A DNA stretch of 64,000 nucleotides from positions 2,170,001-2,234,000 of the forward strand of contig CAVUMX010000003.1 in NCBI GenBank assembly GCA_963742725.1, given 5' to 3'. Position 1 is the first letter of the stretch. Each line of letters begins with the position of its first letter. Both the position numbers and the translations under genes were made by a program. Shown here piece after piece: positions 52,517-60,574 of this stretch. This stretch comes from CAVVAL01 sp963742725 (GTDB lineage Bacteria > Actinomycetota > Actinomycetes > Mycobacteriales > Cryptosporangiaceae). Under the pieces are notes generated by a model. It was given only the letters and a program-made list of their open reading frames with translations, was not told the DNA's origin and did not search any database.

Positions 52517-53263
52517 TCAGGCGTCCGCGCCGGTGGTGACGACCGTCCCGATCTTCTCACCCCGGACCGCACGACCGATGTTGCCCTCGATCAGAAGGTC
52601 GAAAACGACGATCGGCAGGGCATTGTCCATGCAGAGGCTGATCGCGGTCGCGTCGGCGACCTGCAGCCCCCTGGCGAGCACCTCGGCGTAGCTGATCTGG
52701 TCGAACTTCACCGCGTGCGGGTTCTTCTTCGGGTCGTCGTCGAAGATGCCGTCGACGCCGTTCTTCGCCATCAGCACCACCTCGGCGCCGATCTCCAGCG
52801 CACGCTGGGCGGCGACCGTGTCGGTGGAGAAGTACGGCATGCCGGACCCGGCGCCGAAGATCACGACGCGGCCCTTCTCCAGGTGACGCATGGCGCGGCG
52901 CGGGATGTACGGCTCGGCCACCTGGCCCATCGTGATCGCCGTCTGCACGCGCGTGTCGATGCCCTGCTTCTCCAGGAAGTCCTGCAGCGCCAGGCAGTTC
53001 ATGACGGTGCCGAGCATGCCCATGTAGTCGGCGCGGGCACGGTCCATGCCGCGCTGGGACAGCTCCGCGCCGCGGAAGTAGTTGCCGCCGCCGACGACGA
53101 TCGCCACCTGCGCGCCGCCCCGCACGGCCGCCGCGATCTGCTTGGCGATGGCCTGGACGACGTCCGGGTCGACACCGAGTCTTCCGCCGCCGAACACCTC
53201 GCCGGAGAGCTTCAGCAGCACGCGGCGCGGAGCCTCCGGGTTGGCTGGGGTTTCGCTGGTCAT
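52517..53263 (-). CDS. pyrH: Uridylate kinase
   Basis: The 248-residue amino-acid-kinase-fold enzyme makes UDP from UMP. It shows VLLKLSGEVFGGG, AIVVGGGNYFRG, MGMLGTVMNCLALQDFLE, FGAGSGMPYFSTDTVAAQRALEI and ATAISLCMDNALPIVVFDL. It lies 76 bp upstream of frr in the usual tsf-pyrH-frr order. Confidence 0.97.
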   Translation of the reverse strand: MTSETPANPEAPRRVLLKLSGEVFGGGRLGVDPDVVQAIAKQIAAAVRGGAQVAIVVGGGNYFRGAELSQRGMDRARADYMGMLGTVMNCLALQDFLEKQGIDTRVQTAITMGQVAEPYIPRRAMRHLEKGRVVIFGAGSGMPYFSTDTVAAQRALEIGAEVVLMAKNGVDGIFDDDPKKNPHAVKFDQISYAEVLARGLQVADATAISLCMDNALPIVVFDLLIEGNIGRAVRGEKIGTVVTTGADA

Positions 53264-53333
53264 CGGCAGGATCCCTTCGGTGCTCGCGGCGGCGCGCCCA
53301 CGCCACCGCGTTTGTGGCGGTGCCGGACATGGC

Positions 53334-53374
53334 GGGAGGCCGCGGTGCTGTGGTCACTCACCCCGCGGCCTCCC
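53334..53374 (-). terminator. Hairpin terminator between tsf and pyrH
   Basis: GGGAGGCCGCGG (53334-53345) and CCGCGGCCTCCC (53363-53374) are perfect 12-bp complements with a 17-nt loop, 40 nt past the tsf stop on the minus strand. It probably separates the rpsB-tsf transcript from pyrH-frr-cdsA. Confidence 0.8.
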
Positions 53375-53414
53375 GTCGTCCGGCTGTACTCGATCGCGCT
53401 GGTCGTTGGCGACC

Positions 53415-54233
53415 TCAGGCCTGGCCGACCTCGAAACGCGCGAACCGGGTCACGGTAGCCCCGGCCTCGTCGAGCAGAGCCTTCACGGACTTCTTGCTGT
53501 CCTGGACGGAGGACTGCTCCAGCAGGACCGTCTCCTTGAAGAAGCCGTTGACCCGGCCCTCGACGATCTTCGGGAGCGCGCCCTCGGGCTTGCCCTCCTC
53601 GCGGGCGGTCTGCTCGGCGATGCGGCGCTCGTTCTCCACCACGTCGGCCGGGACCTCGTCGCGCGTCACGTACGACGGGCGCATCGCCGCGATCTGCATC
53701 GCGATGCCACGGGCCAGGTCGTCGCTGCCGCCGGTGTACTCCACCAGGACGCCGACCTGCGCCGGCAGGTCCGGGCTCTTGCGGTGCATGTAGGTGGCGA
53801 CGGTGCCGTCGAGCGCGGCGAACCGGTTCACGACGAGCTTCTCGCCGATGACCGCGGACACGGCCTCGACCGCGGCGGCCACGTTGCGGCCGTCCGGCAG
53901 GCTGGCGGCGAGGAGCGCCTCCACGTCGGCCGGCTTGACGGCGTCGACCAGCTTGACGATCTCGTCCGCGAGCTGCTGGAACTGGTCGTTCTTGGCGACG
54001 AAGTCCGTCTCGCAGTTGAGCTCCAGCAGCGCGGTGCCGGCGGTCGCGACCAGGCCGTTGGCGGCGACGCGCGAGGCGCGCTTGCCCACGTCCTTGGCGC
54101 CCTTGATGCGCAGGATCTCGACGGCCTTGTCGAAGTCGCCGTCCGACTCCTCGAGGGCCTTCTTGCAGTCCATCATGCCGGCGGCGGTGATGTCGCGGAG
54201 GCGCTTGACGTCGGCGGCGGTGTAGTTCGCCAT
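53415..54233 (-). CDS. tsf: Elongation factor Ts
   Basis: The 272-residue nucleotide exchange factor for EF-Tu begins MANYTAADVKRLRDITAAGMMDCKKALEE and has LLELNCETDFVAKNDQFQ, the core motif, followed by two EF-Ts domains of the longer actinobacterial form. It is downstream of rpsB, as in most bacteria. Confidence 0.97.
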   Translation of the reverse strand: MANYTAADVKRLRDITAAGMMDCKKALEESDGDFDKAVEILRIKGAKDVGKRASRVAANGLVATAGTALLELNCETDFVAKNDQFQQLADEIVKLVDAVKPADVEALLAASLPDGRNVAAAVEAVSAVIGEKLVVNRFAALDGTVATYMHRKSPDLPAQVGVLVEYTGGSDDLARGIAMQIAAMRPSYVTRDEVPADVVENERRIAEQTAREEGKPEGALPKIVEGRVNGFFKETVLLEQSSVQDSKKSVKALLDEAGATVTRFARFEVGQA

Positions 54234-54284
54234 TCCTCTACTTCTCTCGTTGTCTCTGGCGGAAGGTGACTGGTGCGCGACACA

Positions 54285-54322
54285 CAGCCGGGCGGCGCGT
54301 CCCGCAGGAGCGCCGCCGGCTG
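54285..54322 (-). promoter_or_regulatory. Hairpin in the rpsB-tsf spacer
   Basis: CAGCCGGGCGGCGC (54285-54298) pairs with GCGCCGCCGGCTG (54310-54322) with one bulged base. It begins 8 nt after the repaired rpsB stop (54330-54332) and may attenuate transcription into tsf or protect rpsB mRNA. Confidence 0.6.
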
Positions 54323-54357
54323 GGGTCGGTCAGGCCTCGGTCTTGGTCTCGACGGCC

Positions 54358-55269
54358 TCAGCAGCGGGGCTCAGCAGCCGGAGCCTCGGCGGCCGGCGCC
54401 TCGGCGGCCTCAGCAGCCGGGGCTTCCGTGGCCTCAGCGGCCGGGGCTTCCGCGGCGGGGGCCTCAGCGGCCGGCGCCTCGGCGGGCTTGCCCGAGAGCA
54501 GCTCGCGCTCCCACTCGGCCAGCGGCTCGTCGACGGCGAGCACGCCCGCCTCCGGCTTCTCGTCGCCGCCCTTGTTCGCGCCGGCGCGGGACATAAGCCC
54601 GTCGGCGACGGCGTCGGCGATGACCCGGGTCAGCAGCGCGGCGCTGCGGATCGCGTCGTCGTTGCCCGGGATCTTGTAGTCGACCTCGTCCGGGTCGCAG
54701 TTGGTGTCGAGGATCGCGACGACGGGGATGTTCAGCTTGCGCGCCTCGTCGACCGCGATGTGCTCCTTCTTGGTGTCGATGATCCACACCGCGCTGGGCA
54801 CCTTGGTCATGTCGCGCAGACCGCCGAGCGTGCGCTCCAGCTTGTCCTTCTCGCGCTTGAGGACCAGCGCTTCCTTCTTCGTGAGCACGTTCTCGCCACC
54901 GGTCTGCTCGATGATCTCGAGCTCCTTGAGGCGCTGGAGGCGCTTGTACACGGTCTGGAAGTTGGTGAGCATGCCACCGAGCCAACGCTGGTTCACGTAC
55001 GGCATGCCGACGCGGCGGGCCTGCTCGGCGACGGCCTCCTGGGCCTGCTTCTTCGTACCGACGAACAGGATCGTGCCGCCGTGGGCGACCGTCTGCTTGA
55101 CGAACTCGTACGCCGTGTCGATGTACGTGAGCGTCTGCTGCAGGTCGATGATGTAGATGCCATTGCGCTCGGTGAAGATGAAGCGCTTCATCTTCGGGTT
55201 CCAGCGGCGGGTCTGGTGCCCGAAGTGCACGCCGCTCTCAAGGAGCTGGCGCATAGTGACGACGGCCAT
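54358..55269 (-). CDS. rpsB: 30S ribosomal protein S2 with a long Ala/Glu tail (3' end frame-shifted)
   Basis: The 303-residue reading has the whole S2 core: VTMRQLLESGVHFGHQTRRWNPKMKRFIF, YVNQRWLGGMLTNFQTV, PSAVWIIDTKKEHIAVDEARKLNIPVVAILDTNCDPD and PGNDDAIRSAALLTRVIADA. After about residue 255 comes an Ala/Glu/Pro repeat (APAAEAPAAEA...). At a GGGG run (54366-54369) the frame ends in EPRC; with three G it would read EPAAEAVETKTEA and stop at 54330-54332. The shifted tail does not touch the core, so S2 should work either way. It heads the rpsB-tsf unit. Confidence 0.93.
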   Translation of the reverse strand: MAVVTMRQLLESGVHFGHQTRRWNPKMKRFIFTERNGIYIIDLQQTLTYIDTAYEFVKQTVAHGGTILFVGTKKQAQEAVAEQARRVGMPYVNQRWLGGMLTNFQTVYKRLQRLKELEIIEQTGGENVLTKKEALVLKREKDKLERTLGGLRDMTKVPSAVWIIDTKKEHIAVDEARKLNIPVVAILDTNCDPDEVDYKIPGNDDAIRSAALLTRVIADAVADGLMSRAGANKGGDEKPEAGVLAVDEPLAEWERELLSGKPAEAPAAEAPAAEAPAAEATEAPAAEAAEAPAAEAPAAEPRC

Positions 55270-55548
55270 GTCGGCGCGTCCTCTCTTCTGTCACGCGGGG
55301 CCGCTTCACGCAGCCGCCGCTTCCTCGGTTGTCGCGGCACCACCGGGGTGGGGTGCCGCCCTGGCGTCCGCCAACCGGCTGAGCGGACCCTTGCGGGACC
55401 GAGGAGGCCGGAGCCCCACGCACTGGCGTGGGGAGGACGCGCGAAGTCGACCCACAGACGCGGGTCGCCGGAGAGAGTCTACGCGGATCAGGCGCCGGGA
55501 TGGTAACCGGGCGACGCCACCGGCGGGCGTGATCGGTAGGGTCCGCTC
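55270..55548 (-). promoter_or_regulatory. rpsB 5' leader region with two stable hairpins
   Basis: CCCCACGC (55414-55421) pairs with GCGTGGGG (55426-55433) over a 4-nt loop, and GCGGCACC (55334-55341) with GGTGCCGC (55352-55359). Bacterial rpsB leaders are often bound by S2 for feedback control, and this is the right position. I cannot prove that it matches the known motif. The far end also holds the promoter region shared with the divergent aminotransferase gene. Confidence 0.4.
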
Positions 55549-56804
55549 ATGGAGGAGCAACTGGTCGCTCGCATGCGGGAGTTCGGCACGACGATTTTCG
55601 CCGAGATGTCCGCTCTCGCCGTCCGTACCGGAGCGGTCAACCTCGGGCAGGGCTTCCCCGACACCGACGGGCCGCCGGAGATGCTGGACGCGGCCGTGGC
55701 GGCGCTGAGGGGCGGGCGCAACCAGTACGCCCCCGGACCCGGCATCCCGGAGCTGCGCGCCGCCATCGCCGACCACCAGCGCGACTGGTACGGGCTCGAC
55801 TACGACCCCGGCTCCGAGGTGCTCGTCACCGCCGGCGCCACCGAGGCGATCGCCGCGACGATCCTCGCCCTGTGCGAGGCGGGCGACGAGGTGCTGTGCT
55901 TCGAGCCGTACTACGACTCGTACGCGGCGTCGATCGCCCTCGCCGGCGCCGTCCGCGTGCCGCTGACCCTGCGCGCCGAGGATTTCGCCGGCGACGTCTC
56001 CGCCGCCATCGACGACCTGTCGACCCGGGTCGGCCCGCGCGCCCGCCTGCTGCTGCTCAACTCGCCGCACAACCCGACCGGCAAGGTGTTCAGCCGGGCC
56101 GAGCTGGAGGCCATTGCCCGGCTCTGCATCAGCCACGACCTGATCGCCGTCACGGACGAGGTGTACGAGCACCTCGTGTTCGACGGCACGCACATCCCCC
56201 TCGCCACCCTGCCCGGGATGCGCGACCGCACGGTCACGATCTCCTCGGCCGGTAAGACGTTCAACTGCACCGGCTGGAAGATCGGCTGGGTATGCGCCAC
56301 GCCGGCGCTCGTCGACGCCGTGACCAAGGTCAAGCAGTTCCTCACGTTCACCAACGCCGCGCCACTGCAACCCGCGGTCGCCGTCGCCTTGCGCCTGCCG
56401 CGGGCCTACTTCGACAACCTCGCAGCGGACCTTCGGGCCAAGCGCGATCTCCTGTGCGCCGGCCTGGCCGAGGCCGGCTTCGACGTCCACCGGCCGGCGG
56501 GCACCTACTTCGTGACGGCCGGCATCGAGGCGTTCGGCTCGGCTTCCGGCGCGGCGTTCGGCGCGGCTTCCGGCTCGGCGTTCGGCTGCGGCGTTCTGGC
56601 TCGGCTTCTGGCTCGGCTTCTGGCTCGGGCGACGGCCTGGAGTTCTGCCGGTCGCTGCCTGAGCGGTGCGGGGTGGTGGCGGTGCCGATCCAGGTGTTCT
56701 ACGACGATCCGGACGCGGGGCGGCACCTCGTACGGTTCGCGTTCTGCAAGCAGGACGACGTACTGGCCGAGGCCGTGAAGCGCCTCGGCACGCTGACGCC
56801 GTAG
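55549..56804 (+). pseudogene. Class I/II PLP aminotransferase (KAT/MalY-like) broken in a 12-bp repeat tract
   Basis: Codons 1-330 carry NLGQGFPDTDGPPEMLDAA, LLNSPHNPTGKVFSRAEL, VTDEVYEHLVFDG, the PLP Lys in ISSAGKTFNCTGWKIGW and AGTYFVTAGIEAFG. The C-terminus (DGLEFCRSLPE, GVVAVPIQVFYDDPDAG, LVRFAFCKQDDVL) is in another frame. The break lies at about 56581-56595 inside Gly/Ser/Ala-coding 12-bp repeats. One missing base restores about 418 residues. The repeats replace the short loop normally found between TADI and DGLEFC. It could act on methionine, kynurenine or a related amino acid if intact. Confidence 0.85.
56533..56629. repeat. 12-bp coding minisatellite in the aminotransferase gene
   Basis: Four units of the form T(T/C)CGGC(T/G)CGGC(T/G) (56533-56580) are followed by a 13-bp unit (56581-56593) and three TTCTGGCTCGG(C/G) units (56594-56629). 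The odd-length unit marks the frame change. Confidence 0.85.
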
Positions 56805-56847
56805 GCCGCGCCGCCGTCCGTCCCACCGCGCGGGGCGCGACGCGCCC

Positions 56848-56940
56848 GTCCCGCCGCGCCGCGCCCGCGCGCCCTTCCCACCGCGTCCGTCCCGCCGCGC
56901 CGCGCCCGCGCGCCCGTCCCACCGCGCCCGTCCCGCTGCG
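56848..56940. repeat. 41-bp tandem repeat, two full units and a partial third
   Basis: Units start at 56848, 56889 and 56930 (GTCCCGCCGCGCCGCGCCC...). The array is nearly pure G+C and lies between the aminotransferase and M23 genes, directly before a terminator. Confidence 0.8.
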
Positions 56941-56989
56941 ATTTTGGGTGGGATCAGCGAGCCAGGCTCTGCAAACCCACCCCAAAATC
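56940..56989 (+). terminator. AT-containing terminator hairpin before the M23 gene
   Basis: GATTTTGGGTGGG (56940-56952) pairs with CCCACCCCAAAATC (56976-56989), one bulged base, 23-nt loop. It lies 136 bp past the aminotransferase end. The AAAA/TTTT stem base makes it usable on both strands. Confidence 0.7.
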
Positions 56990-57112
56990 GGTGGCTCCCG
57001 CGCGGATAGCACGGAACCTTGAGTTGATCACGGTTACCCACATCAGCGTTCGTTGTCCACAGGTCGCGCCGGGTAGCTGGCCGGCGGACACTCGTTGCGC
57101 GACAGTCGCCGC

Positions 57113-57847
57113 ATGGCCTCCCGCACGTGGTTGCTCCTCATCACCCTCGCCGCCAGCCTCGCCGCACCACCACCGACCACCGCCCGACCGGTCGCCGCAC
57201 CACCACCCGCCACCGCACCACCACCCACCGCCGTGGGCGCGCAACTGCCGAGTGCCGCGCCGGTCGTCGCCGTACGGCCGGTCGTCGCCGCGCCGCCTGG
57301 CGCCGATGCGATGTCGGTCGTCGCTGGCGTCCAGCCGATCGCCGTCACGCCTCTGCGCGGCGCCCGGCGGCAGGTCGCCGCGGCACCGGCGACGCGGCCT
57401 GGCTACCGGTGGCCGCTCGACGGTGCGCCGGCCGTGACCCGCCCGTTCCAGCCGCCCGACACCCCGTACGGCCGGGGGCACCGTGGCGTCGACCTTGCGG
57501 CGGCACCGGATGCGCGGGTGCTGGCGGCCGGGGCTGGCGTCGTCGCGTTCGCGGGCGTGCTGGCCGGACGCGGCGTGGTGTCGGTCCAGCACGCAGATGG
57601 GCTGCGGACGACGTACGAACCGGTCGCACCGACTGTCGCCGTCGGAGCGTCCGTGCCGGCTGGCGCACCGCTGGGGACGCTCGCGGCGGGCCACGCCGGA
57701 TGCCCGGCCGCCGCATGCCTGCACTGGGGGCTGCGACGCGGCGACGTGTACCTCGATCCGCTCAGCCTGCTCGGTCTCGCTCCGGTGCGGTTGCTTCCCC
57801 TGGACGCACCTGCCGGCCCGCGTCGGCGAGAAACGGATGCCTCGTGA
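57113..57847 (+). CDS. M23 family peptidoglycan endopeptidase, exported
   Basis: The 244-residue protein has a signal peptide (RTWLLLITLAASLAA), an Ala/Pro-rich linker (about 20-95) and an M23 domain with GRGHRGVDLAAAPD (His/Asp zinc ligands) and CLHWGLRRGDVYLDPL (third ligand His). It would cut peptide bridges in the cell wall. The usual LxHxH is reduced to CLHWG, so activity should be checked. It is divergent in function from, and convergent in direction with, whiG. Confidence 0.85.
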   Translation: MASRTWLLLITLAASLAAPPPTTARPVAAPPPATAPPPTAVGAQLPSAAPVVAVRPVVAAPPGADAMSVVAGVQPIAVTPLRGARRQVAAAPATRPGYRWPLDGAPAVTRPFQPPDTPYGRGHRGVDLAAAPDARVLAAGAGVVAFAGVLAGRGVVSVQHADGLRTTYEPVAPTVAVGASVPAGAPLGTLAAGHAGCPAAACLHWGLRRGDVYLDPLSLLGLAPVRLLPLDAPAGPRRRETDAS

Positions 57848-57889
57848 ACCGGATCGCCACGAGCACTCGTCCGCGCCGCGCGGACGGGG

Positions 57890-58690
57890 TCAGCGCATGT
57901 CAGCCAAACGTGTACGAAGGTGCAGCACCGCCTTGGTGTGGAGCTGGCACACGCGGCTCTCCGTCACGCCCAGCACGCGGCCGATCTCCGCCAGCTTGAG
58001 GTGTTCGAAGTAGTACAGGGTGACGACGGTCTGTTCCCGCGGCGGCAAGGCCTCGATCGCACGCGCGAGCAGGTGACGGACCTCGACGGCCTCGGCGGCG
58101 GCGAGCGGATCCTCGGCCTGCACGTCAGCGAGGGTCTCCCGGAGACTCAGCGTGCCGGCGCCGCGATCCGACCCGAGGAACTCGTCGAGCGCGACGACGT
58201 TGGCGAACGACAGCTGGCGGATGATCACGTGCAGCTGCGGCTCGGACAGCCCGAGTTCTGCGGCGATCTCGGCTTCTGTCGGGGTGCGGTGCAGGCGTGA
58301 CAGCAGCGCCGCATACGCGTTCTGGACGGAGCGCGCCTTGTGCCGCAACGACCGCGGGATCCAGTCGTTCGCCCGGAGGCCGTCCAGGATGGCGCCGCGG
58401 ATCCGGGTCGTGGCGTACGGCTCGAACCGCACGGCCCTGTCCGGATCGAACTTCTCCACCGCGTCGATGAGTCCGAAGACGCCGTACGACACAAGGTCTG
58501 CCGTCTCCACGGACGCCGGCACGCCTGCGCCGACCCGTGCCGCGACGTACTTCACGAGCGGCGCGTAGTGCAGGATCAGCCGCTCCCGAATGTGCGTGTC
58601 ATGGGTGCTCCGGAACGCACGCCACAACTCGTCGACCGCGCTCTCGTCCGCAGCGAACCGCTCCGCGACAGGCAGCGCCACCAGCCCCAC
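57890..58690 (-). CDS. whiG: FliA/WhiG-family RNA polymerase sigma factor
   Basis: The 266-residue sigma factor has region 2 (RERLILHYAPLVKYVAARVG, DLVSYGVFGLIDAVEKFD, RFEPYATTRIRGAILDGLRANDWIPRSLR), region 3 and region 4 (LPPREQTVVTLYYFEHLKLAEIGRVLGVTESRVCQLHTKAVLHLR). These are sigma-28-type features. WhiG controls aerial hyphae and spore formation in Streptomyces, or motility in other actinobacteria. It lies between an M23 gene and the xerC-like gene, the position of whiG in filamentous actinobacteria. Confidence 0.93.
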   Translation of the reverse strand: MGLVALPVAERFAADESAVDELWRAFRSTHDTHIRERLILHYAPLVKYVAARVGAGVPASVETADLVSYGVFGLIDAVEKFDPDRAVRFEPYATTRIRGAILDGLRANDWIPRSLRHKARSVQNAYAALLSRLHRTPTEAEIAAELGLSEPQLHVIIRQLSFANVVALDEFLGSDRGAGTLSLRETLADVQAEDPLAAAEAVEVRHLLARAIEALPPREQTVVTLYYFEHLKLAEIGRVLGVTESRVCQLHTKAVLHLRTRLADMR

Positions 58691-58727
58691 CCCCCGATGT
58701 GCCGTGACCCCTCGATGGCACAGGACG

Positions 58728-59983
58728 TCACGCGCGCGGGTGGGCCTGCCGGTAAACCGAACGCAGCCGTTCCACCGAAACGTGCGTGTAGACCTGTGTC
58801 GTCGCGAGCGTAGCGTGACCGAGGAGCTCCTGGACGGAACGAAGGTCCGCGCCGCCCTCCAACAGGTGTGTCGCCGCGGAGTGTCGCAGCCCGTGCGGTC
58901 CGATGTCCGGTGTGTCGGGCAGCGCCGCGAGTCGCAGGTGGACGATCCGGCGCACGGTCCGTGGGTCGATCCGCGCCCCCCGGACGCCGAGCAACAACGC
59001 CTCGCCGCTCGACCGTGACACCAGTGCGGGACGGCCGTGCGCCAGGTAGCGCTCCAATGCCTGCTCCGCCGGGACGCCGTACGGAACCGCCCGCTCCTTC
59101 GCGCCCTTGCCCATCACCCGGACGAGCCGCCGAGCACGGTCCACCTGGCCCAGGTCCAGCCCGCACAGCTCGCCGACCCGCACGCCGGTGGCGTACAGGA
59201 ACTCGAACACGAGCTGGTCCCGCAGGTCGACCGGCGAAGGAACCTCGTCTGTCGTCCGCCCCGCCGATGCCGTGCGGTCGGAACCACCGCTGCGTCCGGC
59301 CGCCGCACTGCTGGGACCTGCACCGCGCCCGGCGGCCGCACCGCCGGACCCTGTGCCGTGCCCGGCAGCCACGCCGTCGGATTCCGTTCCGCGCCCGACC
59401 GCCACACCGTCACCGCCGGCGCCGATCCGGGCTGCGCTGTCTCGGCCTGCGCTGTCCGGCCTGCGCTGTCTCGGCCTGCGCTGTCCCGGCCTGCGCTCTC
59501 CCGGCCTGCGCTCTCCCGGCCTGCGCTACCCCGGGCTGCGCTGCCCCGGCCGGCGTCCATGAGGGCGGCGGCCTGGTCGACGCGGAGTACTGCCGGGAGT
59601 GCGCGTGGAGTGCGGGGCGTCGCTAGAAGGTGTCCGACGTCCGTCGGCAGGTGGCCGGCGCGGTGTGCCCAGGTGCTGAAGACACGCGCGGTCGCCGACC
59701 GCCTGGCGAGGGTGGCCGGCGCGATCCCGCTCGTGCGCAGGCGCGCCAACCAGCTCCTGAGCGTCGCGAGGTTCAGCGCGGCGACGCTGCTCTCGCCATG
59801 CCTCGCCAGGTGGTCGAGCAGGCTGACGACGTCGCCGGTGTACGCGCGCACCGTGTTCGCCGACCGGCCCAGCTCGTGCGCCACGTGCCGTTCGAACCCG
59901 GACACGGCGGCGGCGAGCTCCGTCGGCAGGGCCGCGCGGACGTCCGCAGTGGACGGCCGCCGCGACGCCTGCTCTCTTGACAT
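58728..59983 (-). pseudogene. xerC: XerC-like tyrosine recombinase interrupted by a minisatellite and frameshift
   Basis: The N-terminal SAM-like part (VSGFERHVAHELGRSANTVRAYTGDVVSLLDHLA; ATPRTPRALPAVLRVDQAAALMDA) is in one frame and the catalytic part in another: YATGVRVGELCGLDL (Arg), HGLRHSAATHLLEGGADLRSVQELLGHATLATTQVYTHVS (His, Arg, His, Tyr). Between them is a 100-residue low-complexity insert of GRDSA units. Unit 2 of the 15-bp array is 14 bp, which is where the frame changes. One added base gives about 418 residues, against roughly 300 for normal XerC. It sits between whiG and dprA. Confidence 0.85.
59431..59549. repeat. 15-bp minisatellite inside the xerC-like gene
   Basis: Eight units of (C/G)CTGCGCT(G/C/A)(T/C)C(T/C)CGG: all 15 bp except the second (59446-59459), which is 14. 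The array encodes GRDSA/GRESA on the minus strand in the open frame. Confidence 0.9.
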
Positions 59984-60574
59984 GGTTCGACGCTCCGCCC
60001 CTACGCCCGACCGGTCAAGCACCGCCACCCGGGACATTCCGCCGCGGCCATCCCGAACACTACGGTCGCCCGCCAGAGTGCGCGGCACGGAACAGAATCT
60101 CGGCCACGCCCGCGCCCATCTATGTCTGGCCAGCCGTCACCCGACCGCCGCGCTGCGGGTCGCTGCACGGCGCGGCTGGGTTGGGCTGGGCCAAGCCCGG
60201 CTTGGCTGGGCCCGGACGGGGCACGGCTCGGAGAGGCTGGACGCGGCACGGCTGGGCCCGGCGGGCGGAGGCCGGGCCCGGCGCGGCTCGAAGAGGCCGG
60301 GCTCGGCACCGCGGGGTACGGCTGGGCGGAGGCCGGGCCCGGCGCGGCTCGAAGAGGCCGGGCTCGGCACCGCGGGGTACGGCTGGGCGGAGGCCGGGCC
60401 CGGCGCGGCACGGCCGGGCTGGGCTAGGCGGAGCACGGCGAGGCTCGGCACGGCACGGCTGGCGGTGCGGGGCAGGGACGGGGCTGGGCGTGGCAGGGCC
60501 AGGGCTGGGCGGGGCGGTGCGGGGTGGGCGGGGCGCACGTTCGACCTCGACGCGGGTGGATGGCCGACGGTGAT
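59984..60574. other. 591-bp intergenic region dominated by repeats
   Basis: No frame on either strand looks coding; long open frames here reflect the lack of AT-rich stops. It holds CCAAGCC/GGCTTGG (60191-60205), the 61-bp tandem array (60263-60410) and further GGCACGGCT-like low-complexity DNA to 60530. It lies between dprA and the xerC-like gene, both read leftward. Confidence 0.75.
60263..60410. repeat. 61-bp tandem repeat
   Basis: Two complete identical 61-bp units (60263-60323 and 60324-60384) and a 25-bp partial third. The unit starts GGGCGGAGGCCGGGCCCGGC and contains the palindrome GCCGGGCCCGGC. Confidence 0.9.

Noticed and set aside
59431..60410. Possible CRISPR array
   Set aside because: The 15-bp and 61-bp units are tandem without unique spacers, and there are no cas genes.
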